A stretch of DNA of 32,941 bases from an uncultured Myxococcales bacterium (lineage in GTDB: Bacteria; Myxococcota_A; Polyangia; Fen-1088). A program made the translations under genes and the position numbers. Below the pieces are notes generated by a model. It searched no databases. It was not told where the DNA came from and worked only from the letters and a program-made list of their open reading frames with translations. Numbering within the stretch: position 1 is the first letter of the stretch; each line of letters starts with the position of its first letter. Positions 23,264-32,900 of the stretch are shown here, piece by piece. The stretch is from NCBI GenBank assembly GCA_937889515.1, contig CALAOV010000227.1:1-32941 (forward strand), read 5' to 3'.

Positions 23264-23709
23264 GACACACCCGTACGGGTAGGTGGCGGCTCGTTCAAGA
23301 GCAGCCAGAAGAGACCGAGCGTCTTCGCCGCCTCGGCGAACTCGACAAAGTCTACGGGCTTTCGCACATAGGCATTCGCTCCCAGCGAATAGCCACGAAC
23401 GATATCTTCATGTTCCTTGGAGGCGGTCAGGATCACGACGGGAAGACACTTCGTCCGCTCGTCGGCCCGGATCCTTTTCAGGACCTCGAGGCCGTCAATT
23501 CGCGGCAGCTTCAAGTCGAGCAAGACGACGGCCGGCAGCACGGTCATGTCGCGCCCTTCGTACTTGCCCGTTGCGAAAAGGTAGTCGAGGGCCTCGGCAC
23601 CGTCGCGAACGACAACAATGTCGTTGGTGACACCCGACTTCTTGAAGGCCCGGATCGTCAGCTTCTCGTCTGTCGGGTTGTCTTCGACCAATAGTAAGAT
23701 CTTGTTCAC
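23260..23709 (-). CDS. CheY-like (Rcp1-type) single-domain response regulator (149 aa)
   Basis: A lone receiver with acidic ED at 9-10 (LLVEDNPTD), phosphoacceptor in LLDLKLPRIDG, T in ILTASKEH and K in VRKPVDF. The insert YLFATGKYEGRD is typical of the Rcp1-like regulators that partner bacteriophytochrome or multi-PAS kinases. There is no output domain, so it acts in a phosphorelay. GTG start at 23709, preceded by GGGAGGGTGA. Stop overlaps the hybrid kinase start by 4 nt; the likely donor is the large kinase two genes upstream. Confidence 0.92.
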   Translation of the reverse strand: MNKILLLVEDNPTDEKLTIRAFKKSGVTNDIVVVRDGAEALDYLFATGKYEGRDMTVLPAVVLLDLKLPRIDGLEVLKRIRADERTKCLPVVILTASKEHEDIVRGYSLGANAYVRKPVDFVEFAEAAKTLGLFWLLLNEPPPTRTGVS

Positions 23710-23710
23710 G

Positions 23711-23878
23711 TCACCCTCCCGTCCCCTGATGTGTGTGGTCGATCCAAACCGTATTTTCGACCAGGGCGTTCGTCGACCGGACGCCGAGGGCGAGAACGGT
23801 TCCCAGGATCCCCAGGACGGTCCATGGCCCGAGCAAATCCACGCGCCTCGCCAGAGCGTGCGCCCCGTCGCGCGTCAC
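23711..23878 (-). CDS. Small membrane ORF resembling the start of a CHASE3 sensor (55 aa)
   Basis: GTG 23878 overlaps the stop of the large kinase (GTGA, 4 nt), and its own stop lies one base before the next start. It reads as a basic start, one hydrophobic helix ([19 protein letters not shown]) and [17 protein letters not shown]. The latter looks like the beginning of a CHASE3 extracellular domain (typically ...W-x-x-HTH-x-V). It stops after QGTGG, where a CHASE3 domain would continue. The tight overlaps suggest that it is translated. It is either a remnant of a deleted sensor kinase gene or a small membrane protein derived from one. Confidence 0.5.
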   Translation of the reverse strand: MTRDGAHALARRVDLLGPWTVLGILGTVLALGVRSTNALVENTVWIDHTHQGTGG

Positions 23879-26800
23879 GTCGCCCCCTGTGAGATGCCGG
23901 GCAGAACGAAATAGAAGACCGCGCCCTCGCCCACCTTCCCCTCGGCCCAGATCCGGCCGCCGTGGCGATTGACGACCCGTTGGACCGTCGCGAGGCCGAT
24001 GCCGGTACCCGGAAACTCCGCCACGGTGTGAAGTCTCTGGAAGGGGGCAAAGAGCTTGCCCGCGTGGGCCATATCGAACCCGGCGCCGTTGTCCTTCAGA
24101 AACAGGGTCGTCGCACCGTTCTTTTCGAGGGCCCCGAACTCGACGCGCGCGGCGGACGCATGCGCGGTGAACTTCCAGGCGTTGCCGATCAGGTTTTCGA
24201 AAAGAGCGCGCATCAGTTGGAGATCGGCCTCGGCCGAGAGGTGGTCTTGGACGACGATCTCGACTGCGCGCTCGGGTTCCCTCCCGGCACTCTCGGCGGC
24301 GACGGTGCGAACGAGCGCCGAGAGATCGATCCGCTGGGGTCTCCAGTCGCCTCTCGTCACCCGAGACAGAGACAGGAGGGCGTCGATGAGATTCCCCATC
24401 TTCCCAGCGTTCTCCTGAATCACCTGCAGACAATCCCGGCCCTCCGCATCGAGCTTGTCCGCGTAATCTTCGAGGAGGATTTGAGCGAACCCGTTCATTC
24501 CGCGCAGAGGCGCGCGCAGATCGTGGGCGACGGAGTAACTGAAGGCTTCGAGCTCTCGGTTCGCCGCCTCGGCGGCGTTCTTGGCGACCGCCAGCGTCTT
24601 TTCGGCCTGTCTCCGTTCGGTGATGTCCCGCACGACCTTCGAGATGCCAACGACGCGCCCGGAGGGATCCCGCACCGGCGAGATCGTCACGGAGACATCG
24701 ATGTCTCGCCCATCCTTCCGCCGCCGTATCGTATCGAGCTGCATTCCCTCCCCCTTGGCGAGAGTCTCGAGAATGGTCCATTCCTCTTCCTCGAATCCGG
24801 GTGGGACGATGACGGAAATGAGCTTTCCGACGATCTCGTCCGCCGCATATCCAAACATCCGCTCCGCGCCCGGGTTCCAGCTGGTGATGGCGCCCTGGAG
24901 CGTCTTACCGACGATCGCATCGTCGGACGAGTCCACAATGGCCGCCAGCCTGGCCCTTTGCCCTTCCGCCCTCTTGCGCTCCGTGATGTCTCGAATCGCG
25001 CCCGACACGAGCAGGCCGTCCTTGGTCTGGAGCGGGCTCAGGCTGATCTCGATCGGGAACTCGGTGCCGTCTTTGCGCCGCCCGTGGAGCTCCAGACCGG
25101 CCCCCATCGGTCGGATGGTCGGCGTCTGAAAATAACGGGTGCGGTGCGCCGGGTGGGCCTGCCGAAAGCGCTCGGGGATGAGGACCTCGATCGGCTTTCC
25201 GATGATTTCGGACCGAGCATACCCAAAAAGCGTTTCGACCTGCCCGTTCACCAGTGAAATGACGCCGTCGCCTCCGGCGATCACCACAGCGTCGGGGGCG
25301 GATTCGAGCAGGCCCCGGAACTTTGCGTCGGCCTCCCGTTCTTCACGCAATTTCTCGATGGCCGCCTGTGCCTGCTTGCGCGCGGTGAGATCGAGGACAA
25401 AGGAGATACAATCCTTGGCGTCGCCCTCCAGCATGGCCGAGCCGATCAGGACGGGGATCCGCGTCCCGTCCTTTCGGAGATACTCCTTCTCGCGAAGTCC
25501 ACCGATCCCCGTCGCCGTCAGTTGCGCCGTAGCTCGGGCGTCGACGCCCCGCCACTCGGGCGGTGTGAGCTCCCGCCAGACGACGGCTCCCGAAACGATC
25601 TCGTGACGCGAATAGCCCAGGAGATTGAGAAGAGCGTCGTTGACCTGCGAGACGTTTCCGGCAAGGTCGCTAGCGATAATGCCGATGATCCCCGAGTCTG
25701 AAAGGCGGGCGAATCGACCTTCCGCCCTTCGGAGGTCGTTCACCGCCTTCTCCGCGACGTCGCGGGCCGCCCGTTCGGCGGCGTACGAGCGGGCGTTGCC
25801 GATGGCCAGGGCCGCGTGGTCGGCGACGCGTTCGACCATTTGGAGATCGTCCTCGCTGAACGGATCGTCGGGATCGCTGCGCATGAGGTTCGCTATCCCG
25901 ACCACCTTGCCCCGGCAGAGCAGCGGCAGCGTGATCGAGCTGGTGACCGCGAGCCGTTCGAGGAAGGGTCGGTATTTCGGCTCGCTCGACGCAGCGAAGT
26001 CGGCCGGGTTGACCCGGGGCGTGAGGAGAGTCTTTCCCGTCGCGGCCACGCGCCCCGAGATTCCCTCGCCGACGCGCTGACGGCCCGACAACATCACCTC
26101 GCGGGTCGCCGCGAGCAGGTTTGGATCTCGGTGGTAGGTCGCTCCCGTCGACTCCAACCATTCCCCATCCTCGGTCACTGCCCGGATCACGCACATGTCA
26201 CCGAAGAGCTGGCCGAGGCGAGTTGCCACGACGTCCAGCAGTCGATTGTCGTCGTAGGTCGCCTCACTGAACTCGCGCGAGGCGTCGGCCAAGATCCGGA
26301 AGCGATCGGTGATTCGCTTGCGCTCGGCGGTCTCGCGCCGGGCGTCGGTGAGAAGACGCGCGTTCGATATGGCAAACGCCGCATAGCCCGCGAGGTTCTG
26401 CGCCAGGTCGAGATCGTGCTCGTCGAAAGCCGGACTGTCCGCGCGAAAACGGGCCAGCGTGAGCTGGCCGATGGATCGATCGTGGACCCGCAGCGGGACG
26501 ATCAACATGCTGTGCATTCCGATCCGCTGCATGAAGTCGAAGTACCGCGCCGTCGTCCGCGGCGGACGCAGCTGTTCGAGATCGAGCTTCGGCGCGAAGA
26601 ATGGTTCCCCCGTTTCGATGACCCGCCGGGTCACCGGGTGCGTTTCGAGGACAAATGGCTCCAGGAACGCATCGCGCACCTGGCGAAGGGCTTCGGGATC
26701 CGGGTCGTATGCGGCGACCGGTGTCAGGGTCCCGCCGTCATCGGACAGAAGCAAAACAATGCAGTAGTCCTTGACGACCTCGGCGACCCGTTGGGCAACG

Positions 26801-26922
26801 GTGTCGAGAAGAAGTTGCGAATCCTCCGTCGCCTCCGTGAAGGCGCGCATCGATTCAGACAGAACCCGGAGGCGCTCCTCGAGGCGGGCACGGGTCGCGT
26901 CGGCGCTCGCCGACGAGCTCAA
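23875..26922 (-). CDS. Multi-sensor histidine kinase: GAF-GAF-PAS-PAS-PAS-HisKA-HATPase (1015 aa)
   Basis: Starts with a short coiled coil, then two GAF domains (about 30-190 and 215-375; ISNARLL and AIGNARSY mark their ends). Three PAS domains follow (about 395-780; each ends in an ITERKRAE or LTARKQAQ type linker). The kinase core has [20 protein letters not shown] (H box), [13 protein letters not shown] (N box) and [12 protein letters not shown]. It has no membrane segments and is a soluble sensor, of the phytochrome-like kinase subclass. GAF ligands cannot be told. Only a TTG start is available before the coiled coil; no Shine-Dalgarno site is clear. It heads the operon with the small ORF, CheY-like protein and hybrid kinase. 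Confidence 0.9.
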   Translation of the reverse strand: MSSSASADATRARLEERLRVLSESMRAFTEATEDSQLLLDTVAQRVAEVVKDYCIVLLLSDDGGTLTPVAAYDPDPEALRQVRDAFLEPFVLETHPVTRRVIETGEPFFAPKLDLEQLRPPRTTARYFDFMQRIGMHSMLIVPLRVHDRSIGQLTLARFRADSPAFDEHDLDLAQNLAGYAAFAISNARLLTDARRETAERKRITDRFRILADASREFSEATYDDNRLLDVVATRLGQLFGDMCVIRAVTEDGEWLESTGATYHRDPNLLAATREVMLSGRQRVGEGISGRVAATGKTLLTPRVNPADFAASSEPKYRPFLERLAVTSSITLPLLCRGKVVGIANLMRSDPDDPFSEDDLQMVERVADHAALAIGNARSYAAERAARDVAEKAVNDLRRAEGRFARLSDSGIIGIIASDLAGNVSQVNDALLNLLGYSRHEIVSGAVVWRELTPPEWRGVDARATAQLTATGIGGLREKEYLRKDGTRIPVLIGSAMLEGDAKDCISFVLDLTARKQAQAAIEKLREEREADAKFRGLLESAPDAVVIAGGDGVISLVNGQVETLFGYARSEIIGKPIEVLIPERFRQAHPAHRTRYFQTPTIRPMGAGLELHGRRKDGTEFPIEISLSPLQTKDGLLVSGAIRDITERKRAEGQRARLAAIVDSSDDAIVGKTLQGAITSWNPGAERMFGYAADEIVGKLISVIVPPGFEEEEWTILETLAKGEGMQLDTIRRRKDGRDIDVSVTISPVRDPSGRVVGISKVVRDITERRQAEKTLAVAKNAAEAANRELEAFSYSVAHDLRAPLRGMNGFAQILLEDYADKLDAEGRDCLQVIQENAGKMGNLIDALLSLSRVTRGDWRPQRIDLSALVRTVAAESAGREPERAVEIVVQDHLSAEADLQLMRALFENLIGNAWKFTAHASAARVEFGALEKNGATTLFLKDNGAGFDMAHAGKLFAPFQRLHTVAEFPGTGIGLATVQRVVNRHGGRIWAEGKVGEGAVFYFVLPGISQGAT

Positions 26923-27074
26923 CTGCGCACCCGACGCTGTCGTGCGGCCTGCTGAAGGACCCTCCCGTCCATCCCGCCTCCCGTGTCTCGTGGCAATGGG
27001 TCCGACTCACTCCGAGATCTCGACGACAGCCCACACAGCTAGATGCGCCGAAAATGATGGAACAGCGAATCATC

Positions 27075-27096
27075 ATCATAGACTCATCGAGGAGTC
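27075..27096 (-). promoter_or_regulatory. Possible promoter/operator of the sensor operon
   Basis: On the minus strand TATGAT (27080-27075) matches a -10 hexamer in 5 of 6 positions and directly follows the palindrome GACTC-CTCGAT-GAGTC (27096-27081). No convincing -35 is seen. The 26923-27191 gap is the most AT-rich part of this half of the window and has nothing else I recognise apart from ATGATG/CATCAT arms at 27055-27076. Confidence 0.3.
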
Positions 27097-27191
27097 ACGC
27101 TTTACTTTATTGACGGTTTGTCTCGCAGACGTCGCGGAGCTCCCGAGGCTCATCGACGCCTCCCTTCGGGCCTCACAACCGATTGCTCAGG

Positions 27192-27560
27192 CTACGGATT
27201 CCCGGCCAGCCGGCCCTCGGTCGCTTCGAGGGCAAGCCGGTGCATCTCCGACCGACGGGCAATCCCGACGGCCAGGTCGGCATCGGACTGCGCGCGCGCC
27301 AGGAGCAGCAGAGCCCGCGCGTCGCCCGAGCGGGCCAGCGTCTTGGCGACCTCGGCCTGGTCGATCGCCAGCTCCAGGTGCATCCGGGCGGTGGACATCC
27401 CGAAGGCACCGTGCTCGCCGGCGGCCGGCTCGGCGAACATCGCGATGGTCTTGGCGCTGCGGACCTTGGCTTCGAAATGCTCCACCTGATCGCGGGGAAG
27501 CTGTACCGACGCGCACCCGACCACCCCGAGAGCTGCGAGAGAGAAAATCAGCTGGTTCAT
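27192..27560 (-). CDS. DUF4398-like lipoprotein (122 aa)
   Basis: Signal and lipobox MNQLIFSLAALGVVGC^ASVQL. The mature part is helical: EHFEAKVRSAKTIAMFAEP, MHLELAIDQAEVAKTL and ARALLLLARAQSDADLAVGIAR. It resembles DUF4398 proteins, small helical lipoproteins of unknown function often near OmpA-like genes. The ORF-track entry to 28808 is shadow of the NtrC-type gene; ATG 27560 is where the signal begins. It lies alone between the sensor operon and the divergent NtrC-type regulator. 219 nt separate it from that gene, with nothing clear in them but a -10-like hexamer. Confidence 0.7.
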   Translation of the reverse strand: MNQLIFSLAALGVVGCASVQLPRDQVEHFEAKVRSAKTIAMFAEPAAGEHGAFGMSTARMHLELAIDQAEVAKTLARSGDARALLLLARAQSDADLAVGIARRSEMHRLALEATEGRLAGNP

Positions 27561-27767
27561 CACGGGGATTCTCAGGAGCAACGAACGGGCCAGCCGGGAC
27601 CGACGCCCAGATCCAGTAACTGCGCGGAGATCCGGGACGTCCGCCCGTCGCTTCTTCGTCGCGCCCGGCGACGCGGGTGTCGGCCCGCCGACACCCACCG
27701 GAAGCTCATCCAGCCGGTCGTATCCGCCGCGGCCTCCGCCGTCCGATTCGCCGGTAGGCCATAGGCG

Positions 27768-27773
27768 TACAAT
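27768..27773 (+). promoter_or_regulatory. -10-like hexamer giving a leaderless NtrC-type mRNA
   Basis: TACAAT (5 of 6 to consensus) ends 6 nt before the ATG at 27780, so transcription would start at or next to the start codon. No ribosome binding site precedes the gene, consistent with a leaderless message. No good -35 is visible. Confidence 0.4.
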
Positions 27774-27779
27774 GCCCCC

Positions 27780-29135
<1,356 letters not shown>

Positions 29136-29137
29136 CT

Positions 29138-30520
29138 TCAATCCCCGGCGGGTTCGGGCTCTCCCAGCCATTTGCGGAGGGTCTTGGGATCGACGCCCAG
29201 CCGCTCGGCCGCCTTGCCGCGATGACCGCCGGTCTGGCCCACCGCCCAGACGGCATAGCGCCGTTCCAGCTCGCGCATGGGAAGGATGTCGCCGTTGAAC
29301 TCGAGCGGCTCGGCGGTCTGGGTCCGTCCAATCCCGTCGGGGAGATCGGCGGCCAGCACCTCGACGTTCTGTCCCAAAAGGGCGATCTTCTCGACGGCGT
29401 GCGCCAGCTCGCGGACGTTGCCGGGCCAGCGGTAGCGGCGCAGGGTGGAAAACGCCTCCGCGGAGAAACGCCGGATCGGCGACTGGGGATACTTCGCGCG
29501 CACCTCCGCCACGAAGTGCTCCACCAGCTCGGGGATGTCTTCCGTGCGATCGCGGAGGGGGGGAATGACGATGCCGACGACGTCGAGCCGATAGAGGAGA
29601 TCCTCGCGAAACCTCTGGTCGCGCACGGCTTGCGCCAGATCGCGGTGGGTCGCGGCGATGATGCGAACGTCGACCTGCCGGACCTTGGTGCCGCCGACCG
29701 GGCGGATCGCGCCGCTCTCGAGGACGTGCAGCAGCTTGGCCTGCAGCCCCGGCGTCATCTCGGCGATCTCGTCGAGGAACAACGACCCTCCATCTGCCTC
29801 GGCGAAGAGCCCCCGTCGGTCGGCGACCGCGCCCGTGAACGCCCCCCGGACGTGTCCAAACAGCTCGCTCTCCAGCAGCGATTCGGGGAGCGCCGCGCAG
29901 TTGACCGAGACGAAAGGGCCCTCGCTGCGGCGGCTGTCGGCGTGCAGCGCGCGGGCGACCAACCCCTTGCCGGTTCCCGTCTCGCCCGTGATGATCGCCG
30001 GCGCGGGCGCGTCGGCCAGACGCTTCACACGCTCGCGGACCGCGCGGATGGCCGCGCTCCCGCCGATCAGGTTGGAGATGGAAAACCGGGTCCGCAGGGC
30101 GGTCTTGAGGATCGAAGCCTCACGCCGGACCCGCAGCTCCTCGAGCGCCCGCCCCAGGAAGATCGCCAGCTCCTCCTGCTTGAACGGCTTGGTCAGGTAG
30201 TGGTAGGCGCCCTGGCGGATCGACTCCACGGCGGTGTCGACGGCGCTGTAAGCCGTCATCACGATCACCGGTCGATCGGGATCCAGCCTGCGGGAGGCCG
30301 ACAGCAGCTCCAGCCCGTCGACGCCGGGCATCCGCAGATCGGTCACCATCGCATCGATGAAAGCCTCCGTGTTCAGGTGATCGAGCGCCTTTTGGCCCGA
30401 GCCGACGGCCACCGCGTCGTATCCCCGGTCGAAAAGCCCGTCCACGATCGTTCGTGCCATCTCGAGGTTGTCGTCGACAACCAGGATTCGGCGGCGTCGT
30501 TCAGGGATTGGGGATGGCAT
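29138..30520 (-). CDS. NtrC-family sigma-54-dependent response regulator (460 aa)
   Basis: A receiver (D61 in TDLRMPGVDG, K in LTKPF), an AAA+ domain with GETGTGKG, a perfect GAFTGA loop and LFLDEIAEM, and a short DNA-binding end (GHRGKAAERLGVDPKTLRKWL). ATG 30520 is chosen; the TTG start at 30586 would add 22 residues with no receiver similarity. It lies 72 nt after the lipoprotein gene, which has a strong sigma-54 promoter and a pair of enhancer-like sites. It probably binds these sites and controls its own operon. The kinase at 31275-32594 is the likely donor. Confidence 0.92.
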   Translation of the reverse strand: MPSPIPERRRRILVVDDNLEMARTIVDGLFDRGYDAVAVGSGQKALDHLNTEAFIDAMVTDLRMPGVDGLELLSASRRLDPDRPVIVMTAYSAVDTAVESIRQGAYHYLTKPFKQEELAIFLGRALEELRVRREASILKTALRTRFSISNLIGGSAAIRAVRERVKRLADAPAPAIITGETGTGKGLVARALHADSRRSEGPFVSVNCAALPESLLESELFGHVRGAFTGAVADRRGLFAEADGGSLFLDEIAEMTPGLQAKLLHVLESGAIRPVGGTKVRQVDVRIIAATHRDLAQAVRDQRFREDLLYRLDVVGIVIPPLRDRTEDIPELVEHFVAEVRAKYPQSPIRRFSAEAFSTLRRYRWPGNVRELAHAVEKIALLGQNVEVLAADLPDGIGRTQTAEPLEFNGDILPMRELERRYAVWAVGQTGGHRGKAAERLGVDPKTLRKWLGEPEPAGD

Positions 30521-30592
30521 CGACGCTGGCCGGTCGCCTGACCCGGAGTCTACCGCCAGACCCGGGCCAGGTCGCAGGAAGTGCAATCGGCC

Positions 30593-31105
30593 CTAGCTTG
30601 CCGATCGGCCATAGCCAGTCGGCGCGTGCGCCGGAACGACCTTGACGGCGCCGATCTGGACCGGCTCCGTTCCCCGGACGACCGCCGAGGGGGACTCGAG
30701 CGTCATCTCTCGATAGCAACTGAGACCGCCGCGGCTCATGAACCGGAGCTGAAAGGTCTGCGTCCGGCCGGGGTCGAGCGCCACGGCCTGGTTCGCGCCC
30801 CAGGTGGAAGTCCGGATCGCGCTTCCATCGGGCGCACCGAGCCGAAAGCCATCGCCGTGGACGGCAATCGGTGTCGACGCTCCGTTGCGAACCTCCACCT
30901 CGAGGGTGGTCTCGACCAGGTCGTTTCCGGGTTGTTCCGTTTCGACCGTCTGGCTACAGCTCTGGCGTAGCACCGCGACCTGGATCCCGTCCTTGACCGC
31001 GGCTCCGCCGTTTTGCACCGGTGGCTGGAGGCCACAGGCGAGCGCCAGCGTCGTGAAGCCGAACGTGGCGGAAAAAAACGTGGCACTCAGTCTCTGTTTG
31101 GTCAT
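30593..31105 (-). CDS. Hypothetical lipoprotein in the sigma-54 operon (170 aa)
   Basis: A signal with lipobox TTLALAC^GLQPP. The mature protein is a probable beta sandwich: NDLVETTLEVEVRNGASTPIAVHGDGFRLGAPDGS, then DPGRTQTFQLRFMSR (shown as spans at about 60-130). Such folds occur in small envelope proteins with conserved Asn/Gly turns; no family name can be given. Two cysteines (C50, C132 approx.) may pair. The ATG at 31105 has GGAGGG upstream and a sigma-54 promoter whose start would be about 14 nt away. It is the first gene of a unit with the NtrC-type regulator and may report envelope state to the kinase. Confidence 0.75.
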   Translation of the reverse strand: MTKQRLSATFFSATFGFTTLALACGLQPPVQNGGAAVKDGIQVAVLRQSCSQTVETEQPGNDLVETTLEVEVRNGASTPIAVHGDGFRLGAPDGSAIRTSTWGANQAVALDPGRTQTFQLRFMSRGGLSCYREMTLESPSAVVRGTEPVQIGAVKVVPAHAPTGYGRSAS

Positions 31106-31129
31106 CGAGAACCCTCCTGGGGCAGATGG

Positions 31130-31145
31130 AGCAGGCCGCGTGCCA
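31130..31145 (-). promoter_or_regulatory. Sigma-54 (-24/-12) promoter of the lipoprotein-regulator unit
   Basis: On the minus strand TGGCACG-CGGC-CTGCT matches TGGCACG-N4-TTGCW with one mismatch. GG (-24) and GC (-12) are separated by exactly 10 nt. Initiation would fall near 31119, just before the GGAGGG and ATG of the lipoprotein. Confidence 0.75.
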
Positions 31146-31197
31146 AGCCCACGACCGCCCTGGATGCGCGGTTCGCGCCTTGGCTCGGGCGACCCGA

Positions 31198-31231
31198 GGG
31201 AAATTCTCCCGAACGGGACGGAAATTCTCCC
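31198..31231 (-). promoter_or_regulatory. Paired enhancer-like sites, 21 nt apart
   Basis: GGAAATTCTCCC occurs at 31199-31210 and 31220-31231. Each has approximate dyad symmetry (minus strand GGGAGAATTTCC). The 21-nt period is two helical turns, and the pair lies about 80-110 nt upstream of the predicted sigma-54 start. This is the expected place of NtrC-type activator sites. Confidence 0.65.
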
Positions 31232-31262
31232 CCGTTGACCCGTTCGCCCGTTCGCCCGTTTG
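31231..31262. repeat. 8-bp tandem repeat CCCGTTNN
   Basis: Four consecutive octamers, CCCGTTGA, CCCGTTCG, CCCGTTCG and CCCGTTTG, directly follow the enhancer pair and precede the kinase gene stop by 12 nt. Simple-sequence repeats of this kind are common in GC-rich intergenic DNA. Confidence 0.75.
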
Positions 31263-31274
31263 CCGCTTTCGAGC

Positions 31275-32594
31275 TCAGGGCGGGTCGGCCGGTATCTCGA
31301 CGACGGCGCGCGTCCCGTGCGGGACCAGGGGCGTCAATTCCAAGGTACCCAGGTGGCTCTTGACGATCTCGTTGGCGATGGCGAGGCCGAGCCCGGTTCC
31401 TTCGCCGCTGGGTTTGGTCGTGAAGAAGGGCTCCAGCGCCTTTTGAGCGTGCTGCGGAGAGATTCCGGCGCCATCGTCCTCCACGGCGAAGCGGATCCGC
31501 CCGTCGTGTGCGTCGAGGGAGAAGCGGACCTTCCCGCCGTTCGCGCAGGCGTCGCACGCGTTGAGGAGCAGGTTGGCCAATGCGCTCTCGAGCAGGCGGG
31601 CGTCTCCGCTGAGGGTGGGAAGATCGCTTGCCACCTGCGCCGCGAGATCAACGCCGGCCTTGCTGAAACGATGCTCCACCAGAGCCAGCGCGCCCCGTGC
31701 GATCTGACCGGCCACGAGATGGTCGGCTGAAACGCGATCTCCCCGAGCCAATCCGAGTAGGCCGCGAATCACCTGGTTGATCCGCTGGGTCTGCTCGAGA
31801 ATCGCGTTCAGCGCCGCGGTTCCCTTGTCGTCGTCGCGTAGCTTCGGCAGCAGCAGCTCGGCTCGACCCGCGATCACGCCCAGCGGCGTCGAGACTTCGT
31901 GGGCGACGCCCATGGCGAGGGTACCGAGCGCGGCCGCCCGGGTGGCGACGGCCAGCCGATCGTTCTGTTCGCCACGCATCGCGGCGACGGCGAGCTCACG
32001 TTTGAGCTCCAGCTCCTTCTTCTGGTTCCGCAAGGCGAGGCCACCGAAGGCGAGCAACAACGTCGTCGCGGTGAGGACGCTAAGAATGAGCCGCTTTTGC
32101 GCCCAGCGTTCGCGATCCCGTTCCCGCAGGGCGCTGGCGACCACCGCGATCACCCAACCGGTGAGCGGCCCCCGGCCAACGTGCGCCAGACCAACCAACG
32201 CAGATCGCGCCGGCAATCCCAGGTCGGCCGCCTCGGGGCGCGAGAGGCGAACCACCTCGTCCCCTCGACGCGCCGCCGCGACCACCGGATCCGACGCGAC
32301 GAACCTGCCATCGCTGGCCACCAAGCGGGCGCCGTCGGGCGAAAGCAGGAACAGCTTCAGGCTGCCCTGCCGCTCCGCGGTCGCAAGCCCTTTGGGCGCT
32401 TGGTCGACAAACGCCCGCTGGACGCCTTCCGTCTGAGCGCCGAAGGCGGCCGCGACCCCGCGGGCGAGGTTCACCTGTTCACCGGCGAGGTCGTCCAGCG
32501 CGGCCCGCGATTCCAGCTCCTCATCCCAATAGGCGAGGCCAGCCACCAGACCAATCGCCAGGACCACCGCCAAGAGGAGCGCCGAGGTGCGCAT
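31275..32594 (-). CDS. Membrane sensor histidine kinase, NtrB-like (439 aa)
   Basis: Two membrane helices (residues 5-24 and about 170-190, LILSVLTATTLLLAFGGLAL) flank a periplasmic sensor domain (DEELESRAALDDLAGEQVNLARG to TGWVIAVVAS). The kinase has the H box ALGTLAMGVAHEVSTPLGVIAG, the N box LANLLLNACDACANGG and ALEPFFTTKPSGEGTGLGLA. This core is the class paired with NtrC-type regulators. ATG 32594 starts directly before the first helix; the longer ORF to 32717 adds residues unlike a signal. It is upstream of the lipoprotein and NtrC-type gene on the same strand, forming a probable two-component system. Confidence 0.92.
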   Translation of the reverse strand: MRTSALLLAVVLAIGLVAGLAYWDEELESRAALDDLAGEQVNLARGVAAAFGAQTEGVQRAFVDQAPKGLATAERQGSLKLFLLSPDGARLVASDGRFVASDPVVAAARRGDEVVRLSRPEAADLGLPARSALVGLAHVGRGPLTGWVIAVVASALRERDRERWAQKRLILSVLTATTLLLAFGGLALRNQKKELELKRELAVAAMRGEQNDRLAVATRAAALGTLAMGVAHEVSTPLGVIAGRAELLLPKLRDDDKGTAALNAILEQTQRINQVIRGLLGLARGDRVSADHLVAGQIARGALALVEHRFSKAGVDLAAQVASDLPTLSGDARLLESALANLLLNACDACANGGKVRFSLDAHDGRIRFAVEDDGAGISPQHAQKALEPFFTTKPSGEGTGLGLAIANEIVKSHLGTLELTPLVPHGTRAVVEIPADPP

Positions 32595-32696
32595 GCTCGC
32601 GTTCCTATCACCTCTCGCGATCTCTTGCTGCCGAGCTCCTAGAAGCTCCAGCGCGAGCAGATTGGCGGCCATGGGTGGTGTCCAATGTGAACGGTC

Positions 32697-32712
32697 AGCA
32701 AGGAGCGGGCCG
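32697..32712 (-). promoter_or_regulatory. Possible sigma-54 promoter of the kinase gene
   Basis: On the minus strand CGGCCCG-CTCC-TTGCT keeps the invariant GG and GC with 10 nt between them. It differs from TGGCACG-N4-TTGCT at two -24 positions. It lies about 90 nt upstream of the kinase start; an enhancer-like pair is 44-76 nt further upstream. Confidence 0.45.
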
Positions 32713-32755
32713 ACCATGACCCCCGCGAGGCCCGCGGTCCCATTTCAAGACAATC

Positions 32756-32788
32756 GGGAGGATTTCCGCCGGGGTGGGGAAAGATTCC
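32756..32788 (+). promoter_or_regulatory. Second enhancer-like pair, 21 nt apart
   Basis: GGGAGGATTTCC (32756-32767) and GGGAAAGATTCC (32777-32788) resemble GGGAGAATTTCC of the first pair in 11 and 9 of 12 positions, again 21 nt apart. They sit between two divergent sigma-54-type promoters. Confidence 0.55.
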
Positions 32789-32841
32789 GCGGGCGCCGCC
32801 GCGGGCGGAGCCGATCTCTACGTGGTGCAGGCCCCACCAGC

Positions 32842-32857
32842 GGGCACGGTCGTTGCT
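32842..32857 (+). promoter_or_regulatory. Sigma-54 promoter of a gene beyond the contig end
   Basis: GGGCACG-GTCG-TTGCT matches the consensus TGGCACG-N4-TTGCW with one mismatch, at the first base; GG and GC are 10 nt apart. Initiation would be near 32869. An ATG at 32874 opens a frame that runs into the adapter sequence, so no gene product can be named. Confidence 0.65.
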
Positions 32858-32900
32858 AGTTTTGCGCGCAACGATGCGCAGTGAGGTGCTCGGATCCGCG

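Noticed and set aside
23711-24781. 356-aa minus-strand ORF as one gene
   Set aside because: Most of it is a shadow frame of the large kinase; only the part from GTG 23878 shows a membrane helix and CHASE3-like sequence.
31231-31262. CRISPR-like array
   Set aside because: Octamers are contiguous with no spacers, so this is a simple tandem repeat.
32587-32859. 90-aa plus-strand ORF near the right end
   Set aside because: Overlaps the kinase promoter region, is Arg-rich without motifs, and has no coding signature.
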